The notes: a model not told the origin generated them from the sequence alone. A stretch of DNA of 64,000 nucleotides from an uncultured Halocynthiibacter sp. (GCA_947503035.1 CANNCD010000001.1:1178001-1242000); one strand, 5' to 3'; counted from the first letter of the stretch, positions 37,655 through 46,721 are shown. Numbers and translations are program-made.

Positions 37655-38125
37655 ATGAAACATGCATTTGCATGGCTGACGGCGCTTGCCTTGGCCATGC
37701 CTCAAATTTCAACAGCAGAAAGCAACACCATGACCCAAGATCAACAAGATGTACTGACCGCAATCCAAACCATGACCAGCAATTTTCAAGACAATGATAT
37801 CGCAGGCGTCATGAAGAGTTATGAAGCCGAAGCCACGGTTTTGTTCGAACCGGGGGCGCCCGTTTCAGAGGCCGCTCAACTTGAACAAATGTTTGCCGGC
37901 ATGGCCGCGGTTAATCCGGTTTTTGAATATGCGGGCCATGAGGTCATCGTGAACAATGATATCGCCGTGCATATTGCGCCGTGGTCGATGACGGGGAAAA
38001 CGCCCGATGGCCAAGAGCTCGCGCAGAGCGGTCTCTCCATCGCGGTTCTGCGACGTCAGCCAGATGGCAGCTGGAAAATGGTCATCGACAATCCACACGG
38101 TGGGCGATTGCTGGCGCAAGACTAA
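37655..38125 (+). CDS. Secreted SnoaL/NTF2-like (DUF4440-type) protein
   Basis: 156 residues: a signal peptide (about 1-21, ending QISTAES) and a cystatin/NTF2-like domain (DVLTAIQTMTSNFQDNDIAGVMKSYEAEATVLFEPG, with SIAVLRRQPDGSWKMVIDN). The family includes small-molecule-binding pockets and occasional isomerases; the function here is unknown. RBS AAAAGGAAAATCA precedes it. It lies directly behind an ECF sigma factor. In ECF41-type sigma factors a SnoaL domain is fused to the C-terminus; here it is a separate exported protein. Confidence 0.8.
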   Translation: MKHAFAWLTALALAMPQISTAESNTMTQDQQDVLTAIQTMTSNFQDNDIAGVMKSYEAEATVLFEPGAPVSEAAQLEQMFAGMAAVNPVFEYAGHEVIVNNDIAVHIAPWSMTGKTPDGQELAQSGLSIAVLRRQPDGSWKMVIDNPHGGRLLAQD

Positions 38126-38129
38126 CAAC

Positions 38130-38163
38130 GTTTTGGGCCGAGAAACCTGCCTCGGCCCAAAAC
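38130..38163. terminator. Bidirectional hairpin between the NTF2-like and azoreductase genes
   Basis: A 13-bp perfect inverted repeat GTTTTGGGCCGAG/CTCGGCCCAAAAC with an 8-base loop, 4 bp after the NTF2-like stop. T runs occur within the arms, so it may act in both directions. Confidence 0.7.
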
Positions 38164-38173
38164 CACGTCTAAC

Positions 38174-38203
38174 GCCGCTGCCAGATGAACGGCAGCGGCT
38201 TTT
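38174..38203 (+). terminator. Second intrinsic terminator for the ECF/NTF2-like pair
   Basis: A 9-bp perfect stem GCCGCTGCC/GGCAGCGGC, loop of 8, followed by TTTTAT on the plus strand. It is in tandem with the hairpin at 38130. Confidence 0.8.
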
Positions 38204-38216
38204 ATCACTGCAACGG

Positions 38217-38849
38217 CTATGTGGTTGACGCGTCCACAAGGCCGGCTGCGTCACGAAGGGCCGCAACCCGCCCGCCTTCGGGATCGGGCGTCAACAGCGT
38301 TGGCTGAAAGCGGACCGGACTGACGTCTTTGACACCTACAAAATCAAGCCACCACGACAAATATTCCGAATGAAAATCACTGCCGTACTGGGGTGCCGCA
38401 CCTGGCGACCAGACGCCAGATGTGTAAAATACGACGGCCTTTTTGTCCTCAAGCAACCCAAAGTAGCCCGCCTCGGGGTCAAAACCAAACAACAAACCCG
38501 GTTGGGTGATGATGTCGATATAGTGTTTGAGCTTGTAAGGAATGCCACCGTTCCACATGGGAACAGAGATCACATAGACATCGGCGTCAGTGAAACGGGA
38601 GGTGATGCTGACGACCTGATCCCATGCCGATTGTTGCACCTCGCCCATTTCGCCAACTCCGAAAAAGGTCATCTTGGCCGCGGCTTTGTCTCCGTCAAAT
38701 TCAGGGAGGTTTTCCGTCCAAAGCTCGAGTGTGTCGATCTCGACCGATGGATCGGCCTGCACGGCGGCTTCTAGATAGGCTTCTGCCATTTTCGTGGACT
38801 GTGATGCATCCCCGCGCGGTGATGCAACGATATGAAGAATTTTGGTCAT
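38217..38849 (-). CDS. FMN-dependent NADH:quinone / azo oxidoreductase (AzoR family)
   Basis: 210 residues of flavodoxin-like fold. The N-terminal phosphate-binding loop is VASPRGDASQSTKMAEAYLE; VPMWNGGIPYKLKHYID and FYTSGVWSPG are the isoalloxazine contacts of AzoR. These enzymes reduce quinones by two electrons and can cleave azo dyes. It is next to, and in the same direction as, a secreted alpha/beta hydrolase upstream (46 bp). Confidence 0.88.
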   Translation of the reverse strand: MTKILHIVASPRGDASQSTKMAEAYLEAAVQADPSVEIDTLELWTENLPEFDGDKAAAKMTFFGVGEMGEVQQSAWDQVVSITSRFTDADVYVISVPMWNGGIPYKLKHYIDIITQPGLLFGFDPEAGYFGLLEDKKAVVFYTSGVWSPGAAPQYGSDFHSEYLSWWLDFVGVKDVSPVRFQPTLLTPDPEGGRVAALRDAAGLVDASTT

Positions 38850-38895
38850 TGGAGGGGTATCCTTATCTTAGTTGGAGAGAGTGAATTGAAGTGAC

Positions 38896-39828
38896 CTAGC
38901 GGCTCATGAAACGGCGCACGGTCTCGCCGATTTCTGATGCGTGTGTCTCAAGGGCAAAGTGGCCCGCGTCGTAGAGATGAACCTCGGCAGAGGGCACAAG
39001 CGCCTGAAGCGCCTCAACGCCCTTGATCGGGAAAAACGGGTCATTCTGCCCCCAAACGATAAGGGTGTCGGGCTGTTCTTCGGCCAGATACGCCTGCCAG
39101 ACGGGATATTGGGCAACGTTGTCTTGGTAGTTCCACAAATATTCTAGCTGAATGTCATGGTTGCCTGGACGATCAAGCCCCGCCTGATCGCTTGTCCATG
39201 CATCGGGGTTGATCCGGTCGGTGAGGGTCGCGCCTTGGGTATATTGCCATTGCGTCGTCTCGGGCGCGAAAAAGGCGCGTATTGGCGCCTCGGTCTCTTC
39301 GTTTCTGTTGGTCCAGAACGGTGCGAACTGGCCGACGATATCTGGGTTCCATCCCTCGGCGTGAATGGTGGCGTTCTGGATGATGATCCCGTCGATTTTT
39401 TCTGGGTGTTCAACGGCCAAGCGGAAACCAACGGGGCCGCCAAAGTCCTGCATGAACAAGGTATAGTTGGTCAGCTCAAGCGCATCGGCAAAGTCAGAGA
39501 CCGTCGCGGATAAGGTGGCAAAATCATAGTCATACGCGGCCGCATCAGGAGATGAGGATTGCCCAAAACCGGGATAGTCGGGCGCGATAACGCGGTACGA
39601 TTCTGCCAATTCGGGAATCAGATCTCGGAACATATGAGATGACGACGGAAACCCGTGCAAAAGTAAGAGTGTCGGCGCGGTTTTCGGTCCTGCCTCACGA
39701 TAGAACACCGAGGTCTCACCAACCTGAACTGTGCCAAACGATACCTGACCGTCGTGACCATCGGCCAACACCGGCATGCCAGATGCCAGAGCAAGCACTG
39801 CGCTTGTGATCAGAAATTTTGTTTTCAT
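38896..39828 (-). CDS. Secreted alpha/beta hydrolase (epoxide hydrolase/haloalkane dehalogenase-like)
   Basis: 310 residues with a signal peptide (about 1-22, ending MPVLADG). It has the oxyanion motif LLHGFPSSSHMF, the nucleophile elbow LFMQDFGGPVGF with an Asp nucleophile as in epoxide hydrolases and dehalogenases, the acid region WGQNDPFFP and the catalytic His in YDAGHFALETH. It is divergent from the CGNR regulator; a 13-bp repeat occurs twice in the shared 184-bp region. Periplasmic location is unusual for this class. The substrate is unknown. Confidence 0.87.
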   Translation of the reverse strand: MKTKFLITSAVLALASGMPVLADGHDGQVSFGTVQVGETSVFYREAGPKTAPTLLLLHGFPSSSHMFRDLIPELAESYRVIAPDYPGFGQSSSPDAAAYDYDFATLSATVSDFADALELTNYTLFMQDFGGPVGFRLAVEHPEKIDGIIIQNATIHAEGWNPDIVGQFAPFWTNRNEETEAPIRAFFAPETTQWQYTQGATLTDRINPDAWTSDQAGLDRPGNHDIQLEYLWNYQDNVAQYPVWQAYLAEEQPDTLIVWGQNDPFFPIKGVEALQALVPSAEVHLYDAGHFALETHASEIGETVRRFMSR

Positions 39829-39860
39829 GGTGTATTTCCTTTGTAACCATCTTTGGTAAT

Positions 39861-39965
39861 TTTAGACAGTTACTTCGATCACGAGAGCAATACGTTTTGC
39901 AAGTCACGATTATTTGTGCGGGACCGCGACAAAAATAACTTTCAAATATAACTTTAGACAGTTAC
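39861..39965. promoter_or_regulatory. Two identical 13-bp direct repeats between the hydrolase and the CGNR regulator
   Basis: TTTAGACAGTTAC occurs at 39861-39873 and again at 39953-39965, 92 bp apart, one next to each divergent gene. A repeat this exact is unlikely by chance and suggests a regulator-binding site at each promoter. Confidence 0.6.
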
Positions 39966-40012
39966 ACTACGAAAGGTTTGACCCAACAAACGATAGAGTG
40001 GAGCTTCGCCAA

Positions 40013-40624
40013 ATGTCTGCTGTTCAACCTTCTCCGTTTCTGATCGGAGACAGCCCCGCGCTTGATTTCCTCAACTCTGTTGCCGCTCCAAGGGCGGACG
40101 AGATTGAATGGCTGGGGAATGGTGCGGCTGTGCTCGACTGGCTTGTTGCAGCTGGCCTACTTGAGAGCGAAGAGGTCGCCGCGCTGAGGGACCCAAAACA
40201 TACCGCAGCACTTGATCTGGCTGCCAAAGATATCAGGCTGTTCCGAGACGAATTCCGGTCATTTGTCACGACGATGAGCATGGCAAATTTTGTAGAGGCC
40301 GATCACCCGATGATTGGAAAACTTAATCTGTTGATGTCCCAAGGGATACTGACGAAACATCTGTCCCAGAGCGAGACCACAGGCGGTGCCTTTGAGTGCA
40401 CGGTAAGGCACAAGATACAAAGCGCGGGTGATCTTTTGCCGCGCATTGCCGCGGCGTGCGCCGATCTGATCTCGGACGCCGACTTTACCCATGTAAAACG
40501 ATGCGAAGGGGCAAGCTGCACGCTGTTTTTCCGCGATGTAAGCAAGAACCGCAAACGTCGGTGGTGTAGCATGCACGTCTGCGGCAACCGCGCCAAAGTT
40601 GCCGCACATAGAAAGCGTTCTTAA
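40013..40624 (+). CDS. CGNR zinc-finger / ABATE-domain transcriptional regulator
   Basis: 203 residues. The N-terminal ABATE (stress-response) domain opens with FLIGDSPALDFLNSV. The C-terminal CGNR zinc finger has CEGASCTLFFRDVSKNR, then RWCSMHVCGNRAKVAAHRKR, with the four cysteines intact. The start at 40013 has GGAG upstream. Such proteins are thought to be DNA-binding sensors. It is probably autoregulated and controls the divergent hydrolase through the repeats at 39861 and 39953. Confidence 0.85.
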   Translation: MSAVQPSPFLIGDSPALDFLNSVAAPRADEIEWLGNGAAVLDWLVAAGLLESEEVAALRDPKHTAALDLAAKDIRLFRDEFRSFVTTMSMANFVEADHPMIGKLNLLMSQGILTKHLSQSETTGGAFECTVRHKIQSAGDLLPRIAAACADLISDADFTHVKRCEGASCTLFFRDVSKNRKRRWCSMHVCGNRAKVAAHRKRS

Positions 40625-40669
40625 ACCACGTTCCCGTTCGTGGTACTGATATAGATAGCTGCGCTGGTG

Positions 40670-41983
40670 CTAGGAGCGGTTCACGTTCGCCCGCTGCGCC
40701 CGTTGTTCCCAAACCCAAGTTGCGAGCCCCTTAAGACCAATGCCCGTCCGAAACTCGAACTCTTCATAATGAAAACGGCGGCGTGACACGCCAAAACGCA
40801 GCAACCCGGTTTGCAATGCGTTTCGCAAAGACACCGGCCCGCAGAACGAGACTTTGGAGCGCGCTAAATCGCCCTCGACAGTTTCGGCAATCATCTCCGC
40901 CGAAAGCCGTTTTCCTTCTGTCGATGCGATCAGGTGAAGTCGCAGATTTGGCTTGGCCTTGGCCAAGGCTTCGAGTTCGGCGAGATGCGGCGTGCTTGCG
41001 GTCGATTTGACGCAATAAAACAGATCAACCGTCCCGCCATTGGGGTCCAGCGCATCCGCCCATGCCAGAAACGGTGTGATCCCGATCCCGCCCGCGATCC
41101 AAACCTCAGAGCCTTTGCCCGACAGGCGGAACCTGCCAAAGGGGCCTTGGATGGACACCGGCTGCCCGACCTCTAGGCGGCCTTCGAGACGGCTCGTAAA
41201 ATCGCCCAGCGCTTTGATGGTTACGCGCAGCGATCCATCATCATTGATTTTTGAAAAGCTGAACGGGTGCGGCTCATCACTGCCATGGCCTTTGAAACGC
41301 AAGACGCCGAACTGACCGGGGGCTGCTTTTAGCCCATTTTTGGTTGGTTTCAGAGTAATCGCAAGTGCGCCACCCGTTTTCTCAAGATCGGCAACCGCGT
41401 AGCCATACGATGGCCGCATACGGTCGGGCAGCAACGTCCAGATATACGCAGCAAGGCCTGCCACGCAAAACACGCCAGTAAAGAGACCCGCAGGGTCGGT
41501 CATCGAAAAGGGTTTCATAATGAAAAAGAAATGAAACGTAGAGGCGGCAAACAAGGCACCCATACCTTTGTGGGTCCATTTCCACAGATGATACGGGATA
41601 AAGGTCGCAACCGAGATCACCACAAGGATCAAAAGACCATAGAGGCTAAGTTCGCCCAATGTCTCTGCAAGTTCATTAAGCACAGTTTCGCGCCCCAACC
41701 CGTTCACCTCGGCATCAATCGTGTCATGCAACAGAATGGCGACCATCGCGACGATACCTGCCCATTTGTGCAGAACGTAAACGCGGTCTAGGCCACCGAA
41801 AACGACCTCAGTGCCGGGAAGCCGCGTCGCTAGGATTTGTCCCCAAGCCATCAAAATCAACGCGGCCAATCCCAAATACTGTGAAAACAGAGCAACCTGA
41901 TCAGAGACATTCGTAAGAGAGAACAGTTGATATGCGGGAAAGAGAGTCGATGCGACAATCAAAGTAAGTCCGACGGGATTCAT
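40670..41983 (-). CDS. Membrane ferric reductase-type NAD(P)H/FAD oxidoreductase
   Basis: 437 residues from MNPVGLTLIV (GAGGAA upstream). An N-terminal ferric-reductase-like membrane domain has six helices and heme-ligand-like His residues (YVLHKWAGIVAMVAILLHD, FHFFFIMKP). It is followed by an FAD-binding segment with HPFSFSK and an NAD-binding segment with GGIGITPFLAWADAL. It resembles ferric reductases/NADPH oxidases that pass electrons from cytosolic NAD(P)H across the membrane. It converges on the CGNR gene. Confidence 0.88.
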   Translation of the reverse strand: MNPVGLTLIVASTLFPAYQLFSLTNVSDQVALFSQYLGLAALILMAWGQILATRLPGTEVVFGGLDRVYVLHKWAGIVAMVAILLHDTIDAEVNGLGRETVLNELAETLGELSLYGLLILVVISVATFIPYHLWKWTHKGMGALFAASTFHFFFIMKPFSMTDPAGLFTGVFCVAGLAAYIWTLLPDRMRPSYGYAVADLEKTGGALAITLKPTKNGLKAAPGQFGVLRFKGHGSDEPHPFSFSKINDDGSLRVTIKALGDFTSRLEGRLEVGQPVSIQGPFGRFRLSGKGSEVWIAGGIGITPFLAWADALDPNGGTVDLFYCVKSTASTPHLAELEALAKAKPNLRLHLIASTEGKRLSAEMIAETVEGDLARSKVSFCGPVSLRNALQTGLLRFGVSRRRFHYEEFEFRTGIGLKGLATWVWEQRAQRANVNRS

Positions 41984-42146
41984 ATGGGTTCCTCGTTTGG
42001 TCGCATGCTGTGCGTTCATTGAAATCGCGCAACAGTAATACATCCTGAAAACCCCTAAGCAATTGCAAATGACCCTTGGACGTTTGTCTTTTGCAAACTG
42101 GTATCGCGCGACTGGTGCGGTTTTCCGACTCTCCTCTTTCTTGTTC

Positions 42147-42217
42147 TTCTCTGGGCGTGGGGGGAAATGAGGGCTCCCAGAGAAATGGACCCTGTGCAGG
42201 ATAATCTTCGCACAGGG
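42147..42217 (-). terminator. Two consecutive hairpins after the DUF2306-like gene
   Basis: The 8-bp stem CCCTGTGC/GCACAGGG (42190-42217) lies 8 bp past the stop, and a second stem TTCTCTGGG/CCCAGAGAA (42147-42184) follows. Neither has a long T tract on the minus strand, so efficiency is uncertain. Confidence 0.5.
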
Positions 42218-42224
42218 CGATAGA

Positions 42225-42911
42225 TCACACCGACGGGATACGTTTTTGCGGCCCCTTGCCGCGCAAAATCCGGATCAGCCAAAACAGCATCAGCACGATG
42301 ATCATGAGTTCAGGGAACGAGAGAACACCGCTGTTTCGCACCGCCTCGGGGAAAATACCCGCCCCTGGCCCCGTGAACGCAGACCCGGCCGCTATGAAAA
42401 AGCTCAGGCACATGCGCCACAGGTGTTCAGCGATGCGATGGCGATACGACAGGGTTTTACGCCAAAGCATGTTCAGATCGGTGACAAGCGCGACGCCCGA
42501 CATACCGGCAAGGAAAAAATAGTCGGTGGCGGCGAACCCCCGCAAGATTTGGTCTGGCAACATAAGGGCACTGAACCCCGCCGCGATCAGTCCTGCGGTG
42601 TTGAGAAAATTCACACAGGCAATGGCCACGAACAAAGCACTGCGATGTCCCTTTGACCCACGCGCAAGCAACCAACTGCTTATGATTAAGGTAAGTCCCA
42701 GCACGCCCGCGTGAAAGGTGATGATGAAGGTCTCGAACTTGATCAATCCAAGACCCGCCCCGAGGAACGAAGACAGGCCCATCGAAACGGCGAACACGCG
42801 GCCGGCCTTGGCATGGGAGGACGCGCCTTTTCGCGCGGCGAGTGCGGTGGCCCCCATCACAACGGCGATGCCGCCGGACATGACATGGGCGATGGTAACA
42901 AATGTGATCAT
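42225..42911 (-). CDS. DUF2306-like multi-pass membrane protein
   Basis: 228 residues from an ATG at 42911. It has seven or so membrane helices. The first segment (VTIAHVMSGGIAVVMGATAL, then SHAKAGRVFAVSM) is reminiscent of DUF2306 proteins with their His-rich first helix. No catalytic motif is seen and the function is unknown. It is divergent from the membrane-bound AraC regulator, 170 bp away, and may be its target. Confidence 0.65.
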   Translation of the reverse strand: MITFVTIAHVMSGGIAVVMGATALAARKGASSHAKAGRVFAVSMGLSSFLGAGLGLIKFETFIITFHAGVLGLTLIISSWLLARGSKGHRSALFVAIACVNFLNTAGLIAAGFSALMLPDQILRGFAATDYFFLAGMSGVALVTDLNMLWRKTLSYRHRIAEHLWRMCLSFFIAAGSAFTGPGAGIFPEAVRNSGVLSFPELMIIVLMLFWLIRILRGKGPQKRIPSV

Positions 42912-43081
42912 TGGGCTTCTCTTCTGTTTTGGCCGGATACCTGTTGGCCGTGAAAGTTGCCCTTGTTTGCCCCGATATTTCGGGCCTGTCGTCCGCGCGG
43001 GACGGCGCGGACAGTTTTTTGGCCGAATGCGGACACCCATTGATCGTTGACGATGACAAAGAACTGCGCCTATCAAGTTGT

Positions 43082-44209
43082 ATGTTTGCCGAAGGAACCA
43101 TTGCTCTCTCTGCCGTTTGTTTGGGTATTGCGCTGGCGGGCGCGATGTCGGCGATACGCGGTGCGCAAACTGGGCCTGCGCGGTTCTGTCTGACCATGGT
43201 CTTTGGCGTGTTCGGGGGTATCGTTTCAATGCCTCTGGTGCTGACCTTCGGCCCATCGATCTATGGTTTTTATTTGCCCGTGGTACTGGTGCTGCTTTTG
43301 ATATTGCCGCCCTCCGTTTTCTATTATGTTGCGGCAAAAACGGCCGAGCTCCCGTCGTTGGCAATCCGGCAGCGTGATGTCGTTTTGCCGGCCGTGGGTG
43401 GCGCGGTCATGATCGGGTATTGGCTGCAACCGGCCCAATCAAAAACCGCGATGTTCATCGACGGCGATCTGCCCGCCGGTATTGTACCCGCGACGTTGGT
43501 TCTGGTGACGTTTGTCCTGATCTTTTGTTGGGTCATTTCATCCTGTATCTACCTTGTCGCGACATTGAAGCGGCTGCGCGCGTACCGGTCAAAACTCCGG
43601 TCGCTCTATTCCAACCTCGAGGATCGCGAACTCAGGTGGCTTGACTGGTTCGTGGTTTCAATCGTGGCCTTGTGGGGCGTGGCGGCGGTCATGTTTGTCG
43701 CGGACAATGTGGGGTATGACCGGATCGTTTTTGTTGACGTTGTTTACATCCTGACGGCGTGCCTGTTGTTGTTTGTCATGGCCTTTGCATCGATTGCCCC
43801 GCCACAGATCGAACCCAAAGAACCAGAGCAGCCAGAGCCAAAATATGCACGATCCGCACTGACCGAGACGCACGCCGAACAGCTGGCCGCGCGGATACGG
43901 ACGGCGATGACGCAAGACGCGTTATTCCTTGATCCCAACCTGTCGTTGCAAAAGCTGTCGCGCCATGTGGGCGCCCTCCCCAATCAGGTTTCTCAAACGC
44001 TCAATGAACAGATGGGGTCGACGTTTTTCGACTTTGTCGCCCATCACCGGATCGAGGCGGCGAAACCGCTTATTGTTGAGGGCGCGCTGAACACCTTGGC
44101 CGTGTCGTTGGACGTCGGCTTCAACTCGCGCTCGACGTTTTACAAGGCGTTCAAACGGGAAACGGGCATGACGCCCAAGGCCTTTCGGGATGCTGCGAGC
44201 CGACGCTAA
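43082..44209 (+). CDS. AraC-family regulator with N-terminal membrane domain
   Basis: 375 residues from the first in-frame ATG with a hydrophobic start; the frame stays open further upstream but with only non-ATG starts, so the start is uncertain. Residues 1-235 hold about seven membrane helices, like 7TM sensor domains. The C-terminal ~105 residues form two helix-turn-helices: NLSLQKLSRHVGALPNQVSQTLNEQ and AVSLDVGFNSRSTFYKAFKRETGMTPKAFR, the second matching the AraC signature. It probably senses a membrane or external cue and acts from the membrane. Confidence 0.85.
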   Translation: MFAEGTIALSAVCLGIALAGAMSAIRGAQTGPARFCLTMVFGVFGGIVSMPLVLTFGPSIYGFYLPVVLVLLLILPPSVFYYVAAKTAELPSLAIRQRDVVLPAVGGAVMIGYWLQPAQSKTAMFIDGDLPAGIVPATLVLVTFVLIFCWVISSCIYLVATLKRLRAYRSKLRSLYSNLEDRELRWLDWFVVSIVALWGVAAVMFVADNVGYDRIVFVDVVYILTACLLLFVMAFASIAPPQIEPKEPEQPEPKYARSALTETHAEQLAARIRTAMTQDALFLDPNLSLQKLSRHVGALPNQVSQTLNEQMGSTFFDFVAHHRIEAAKPLIVEGALNTLAVSLDVGFNSRSTFYKAFKRETGMTPKAFRDAASRR

Positions 44210-44251
44210 ATATGTGAAGCCTAGTCCGTTTAGGGTCCGGTGATCCCAGTG

Positions 44252-44983
44252 TTAGGATTTAGGGCCATCCAACGGCCGAACGGTATCGTCGAACACCACG
44301 TGGCGCTTGCGAAACGACGTACCCTCGAGTGAGCGCGGGTCCTTGATCCGGTCCATGCGGAAATGGCGGAAATCGTCACGGTCGGGGTCCCATGCGACCA
44401 GATACCAAAGCGGAGGCAGGATCAGCATCGCTTGTGGCTCAACCGTGCGGATGCTGTGGGCCCCTTTGGCATCATGGTACTCGAACCGAAGATGAAGTCG
44501 CTCCAGAAAGGCGGCCTCAAACTCAGGCAGCAAAGCAGGGTCCATCGGGCCGATGTTGGACCGGTTCACCTGCGGAGCGAGTTCCCCGATGTACAAACAT
44601 TCGAGAAAATCGCGCAGATCGCGAATTTTATCAGCCGGCAGCGCCTTTTCGATTTTGGCCAGCCCCGCATCCGCGAAATTCGCAAACGGAAGGTTCCCCG
44701 CTGCACGCATCGACGCAACACTGATCAGAAGGGCGAAAACCTCGGTCACTGAGAGACGGGGCGCGGTTTGCACCGACCGCGGATCAAGCGTCAGCCCCCC
44801 GCCACGCCCAGCGTCGGAATGAATGACATAGCCCTGATCGCGCAGCGCACGGATATCACGCAACAGAGTGCTGCGAGAGGCGCCCACCTCTTGGGCCAAG
44901 GTGGCGATGGTCGTGGAACCGCTACGGCGCAGGCTGCGGACGATGGCATCTTGGCGGCGATGTACATTCATTTTGGGGTCCAT
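44252..44983 (-). CDS. YafY/DeoR-type regulator with WYL domain
   Basis: 243 residues. The N-terminal winged HTH is RRQDAIVRSLRRSGSTTIATL, then TLLRDIRALRDQGYVI. The C-terminal WYL domain includes VEPQAMLILPPLWYLVAWD and FRHFRMDRI. WYL domains bind ligands or nucleic acid. An ATG four codons further in (44971) has a better-placed GGA. It is divergent from the epoxide-hydrolase-like gene (148 bp), its likely target. Confidence 0.88.
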   Translation of the reverse strand: MDPKMNVHRRQDAIVRSLRRSGSTTIATLAQEVGASRSTLLRDIRALRDQGYVIHSDAGRGGGLTLDPRSVQTAPRLSVTEVFALLISVASMRAAGNLPFANFADAGLAKIEKALPADKIRDLRDFLECLYIGELAPQVNRSNIGPMDPALLPEFEAAFLERLHLRFEYHDAKGAHSIRTVEPQAMLILPPLWYLVAWDPDRDDFRHFRMDRIKDPRSLEGTSFRKRHVVFDDTVRPLDGPKS

Positions 44984-45131
44984 CAAACAAAGGTATCATA
45001 TTTTGACACTGTTACCCCATATGCCGTGAATGTCGATCCCAGTTGGGCGTTCGACACAGATGAATACCACGCGCGCCGTCAGAGTTGAGTTCACCACCCG
45101 ACGGCGCAGAATACATACAAAAGGCAATATA

Positions 45132-46076
45132 ATGTTTAATCCTAACGACTTTCCCTCGCCGACGCTGATCGCGGTCAACGGGGAAACGCTCGAAGTTTTT
45201 GAAGCGGGCAAAGAAAATGCAGGGAACCCGATCGTTCTATGTCACGGCTGGCCTGGGCATGCGTTTTCGTGGCGCCATCAAATGCAAGCGCTTGCCGATG
45301 CCGGTTATCACGTCATCGTCCCCAATCAACGCGGCTATGGTCGTTCGTCGCGACCAGCGGAGGTTGCGGCTTATGACATCACACATCTGACCGGCGATCT
45401 CGTCGGGTTGCTTGATCACTTTGGATATGATGATGCGGTCTTTGTCGGCCATGACTGGGGTGCGAATGTGGTCTGGGGCATGGCGTTGCTGCACCCCACG
45501 CGCGTGCGCAAGATCATCGCGCTTGCGCTTCCCTATCAAGAACGCGGCGAAACCCCGTGGGTTGCATTAATCGAAACCTTCATGGGGCCCGATAACTACA
45601 TGGTGCATTTCAACCGCAAGGCTGGCGTGGCGGACGCGGTTCTGGATGCGAACCGGCGGCGGTTTCTGCAAAACCTGTACCGCAAAAACGAACCCTTGCT
45701 GCCCCCCGAACCGGGGATGATGATGATCAATCTGGCATTGGCCGAAACGGCCGCCGGAGACCCCCTATTGAGCGACGACGAACTCTCGGTTCTCGACACA
45801 GCCTTTGAGACCTCTGGTTTCACGAGCAGCATCAGTTGGTACCGTAACCTTGATCGCAACTGGCATGTTTTGGCAGATGTTGACCCTATCATTCTCCACC
45901 CTGCCTTGATGATTTATGGCGAGCGCGACGTGATCCCAAAATCGCCGAGCCTGCGCGATTTTGTTCCAAACGTTGACGTTGTCAGCCTTGATGCAGGTCA
46001 TTGGATCCAAGAGGAAAAGCCCGAAGAAACCACCCAAGAAATCCTCGCTTGGCTCGCGCACTCCAACGCCTCCTAG
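45132..46076 (+). CDS. Alpha/beta hydrolase, epoxide hydrolase type
   Basis: 314 residues, cytosolic (no signal peptide). The oxyanion loop is LCHGWPGHAFSW, the Asp nucleophile elbow is FVGHDWGANVVW, the acid is in YGERDVIPK and the His in LDAGHWIQEEKPEE. The cap-domain tyrosines (YMVHFNR and ISWYRNLDRNW) fit epoxide hydrolases, which use two Tyr to activate the epoxide. RBS AAAAGG precedes the ATG at 45132. It is followed after 65 bp by a YdeI-like gene in the same direction. Confidence 0.88.
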   Translation: MFNPNDFPSPTLIAVNGETLEVFEAGKENAGNPIVLCHGWPGHAFSWRHQMQALADAGYHVIVPNQRGYGRSSRPAEVAAYDITHLTGDLVGLLDHFGYDDAVFVGHDWGANVVWGMALLHPTRVRKIIALALPYQERGETPWVALIETFMGPDNYMVHFNRKAGVADAVLDANRRRFLQNLYRKNEPLLPPEPGMMMINLALAETAAGDPLLSDDELSVLDTAFETSGFTSSISWYRNLDRNWHVLADVDPIILHPALMIYGERDVIPKSPSLRDFVPNVDVVSLDAGHWIQEEKPEETTQEILAWLAHSNAS

Positions 46077-46141
46077 CCCCCGCATGGCACCCTGCGTCCG
46101 TCATCCCGATGGTGGGCGCAGATCATCTCAGAAGGACCCCA

Positions 46142-46708
46142 ATGGACGACCCTCTCTTTTTCCCCACGCAAGACGCCTTTACCGATTGGATGGAAGGTCA
46201 CTGTGCCAGCCGCACCGATATATGGGTTGGTTACTACAAGAAAGACACCGGACGTCAGAGCATTTCGTGGTCTGCGTCCGTCGATGTGGCACTCTGTTAT
46301 GGGTGGATCGACGGCATACGAAAACCCATCGACGATCAGAGCTATAAGATCCGGTTTACCCCACGCAAACCGAACAGCGTCTGGAGTGCCGTGAACGTTC
46401 AAAAAGTCAAAATGTTGATCGAAGCCGGACAAATGAAGCCGGCTGGGTTGCGGCTCTATCAGTCTCGAAACGACAGAGAAGGATATACATCCCAAAGCCG
46501 AAATATGGTGCTTGATCCCGCGTTTGAGGCTGAACTCATGGCGAATAAAACCGCTTGGGCCTTCTTTTCCGGCTTAGCACCGTCCTACAAGCGAGACTCG
46601 ATCTGGTGGGTGATGAGCGCCAAAAGGGAAGACACCCGACGAAGACGATTTGCCACCCTGATCTCATCCTCACAAGATGGCCAAAAGATCCCGATGTTGC
46701 GGAAGTAG
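46142..46708 (+). CDS. YdeI/OmpD-associated family protein
   Basis: 188 residues from MDDPLFFPTQDAF with AGAAGGACCCCA upstream. The family blocks are AFTDWMEGHCASRTDIWVGYYK, the catalytic-looking ALCYGWIDGIRKPID, FTPRKPNSVWSAVN and LAPSYKRDSIWWVMSAKREDTRRRR. Members are small cytoplasmic proteins that have been linked to stress resistance; the mechanism is unknown. Confidence 0.88.
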   Translation: MDDPLFFPTQDAFTDWMEGHCASRTDIWVGYYKKDTGRQSISWSASVDVALCYGWIDGIRKPIDDQSYKIRFTPRKPNSVWSAVNVQKVKMLIEAGQMKPAGLRLYQSRNDREGYTSQSRNMVLDPAFEAELMANKTAWAFFSGLAPSYKRDSIWWVMSAKREDTRRRRFATLISSSQDGQKIPMLRK

Positions 46709-46721
46709 ACAATCCGCGACG

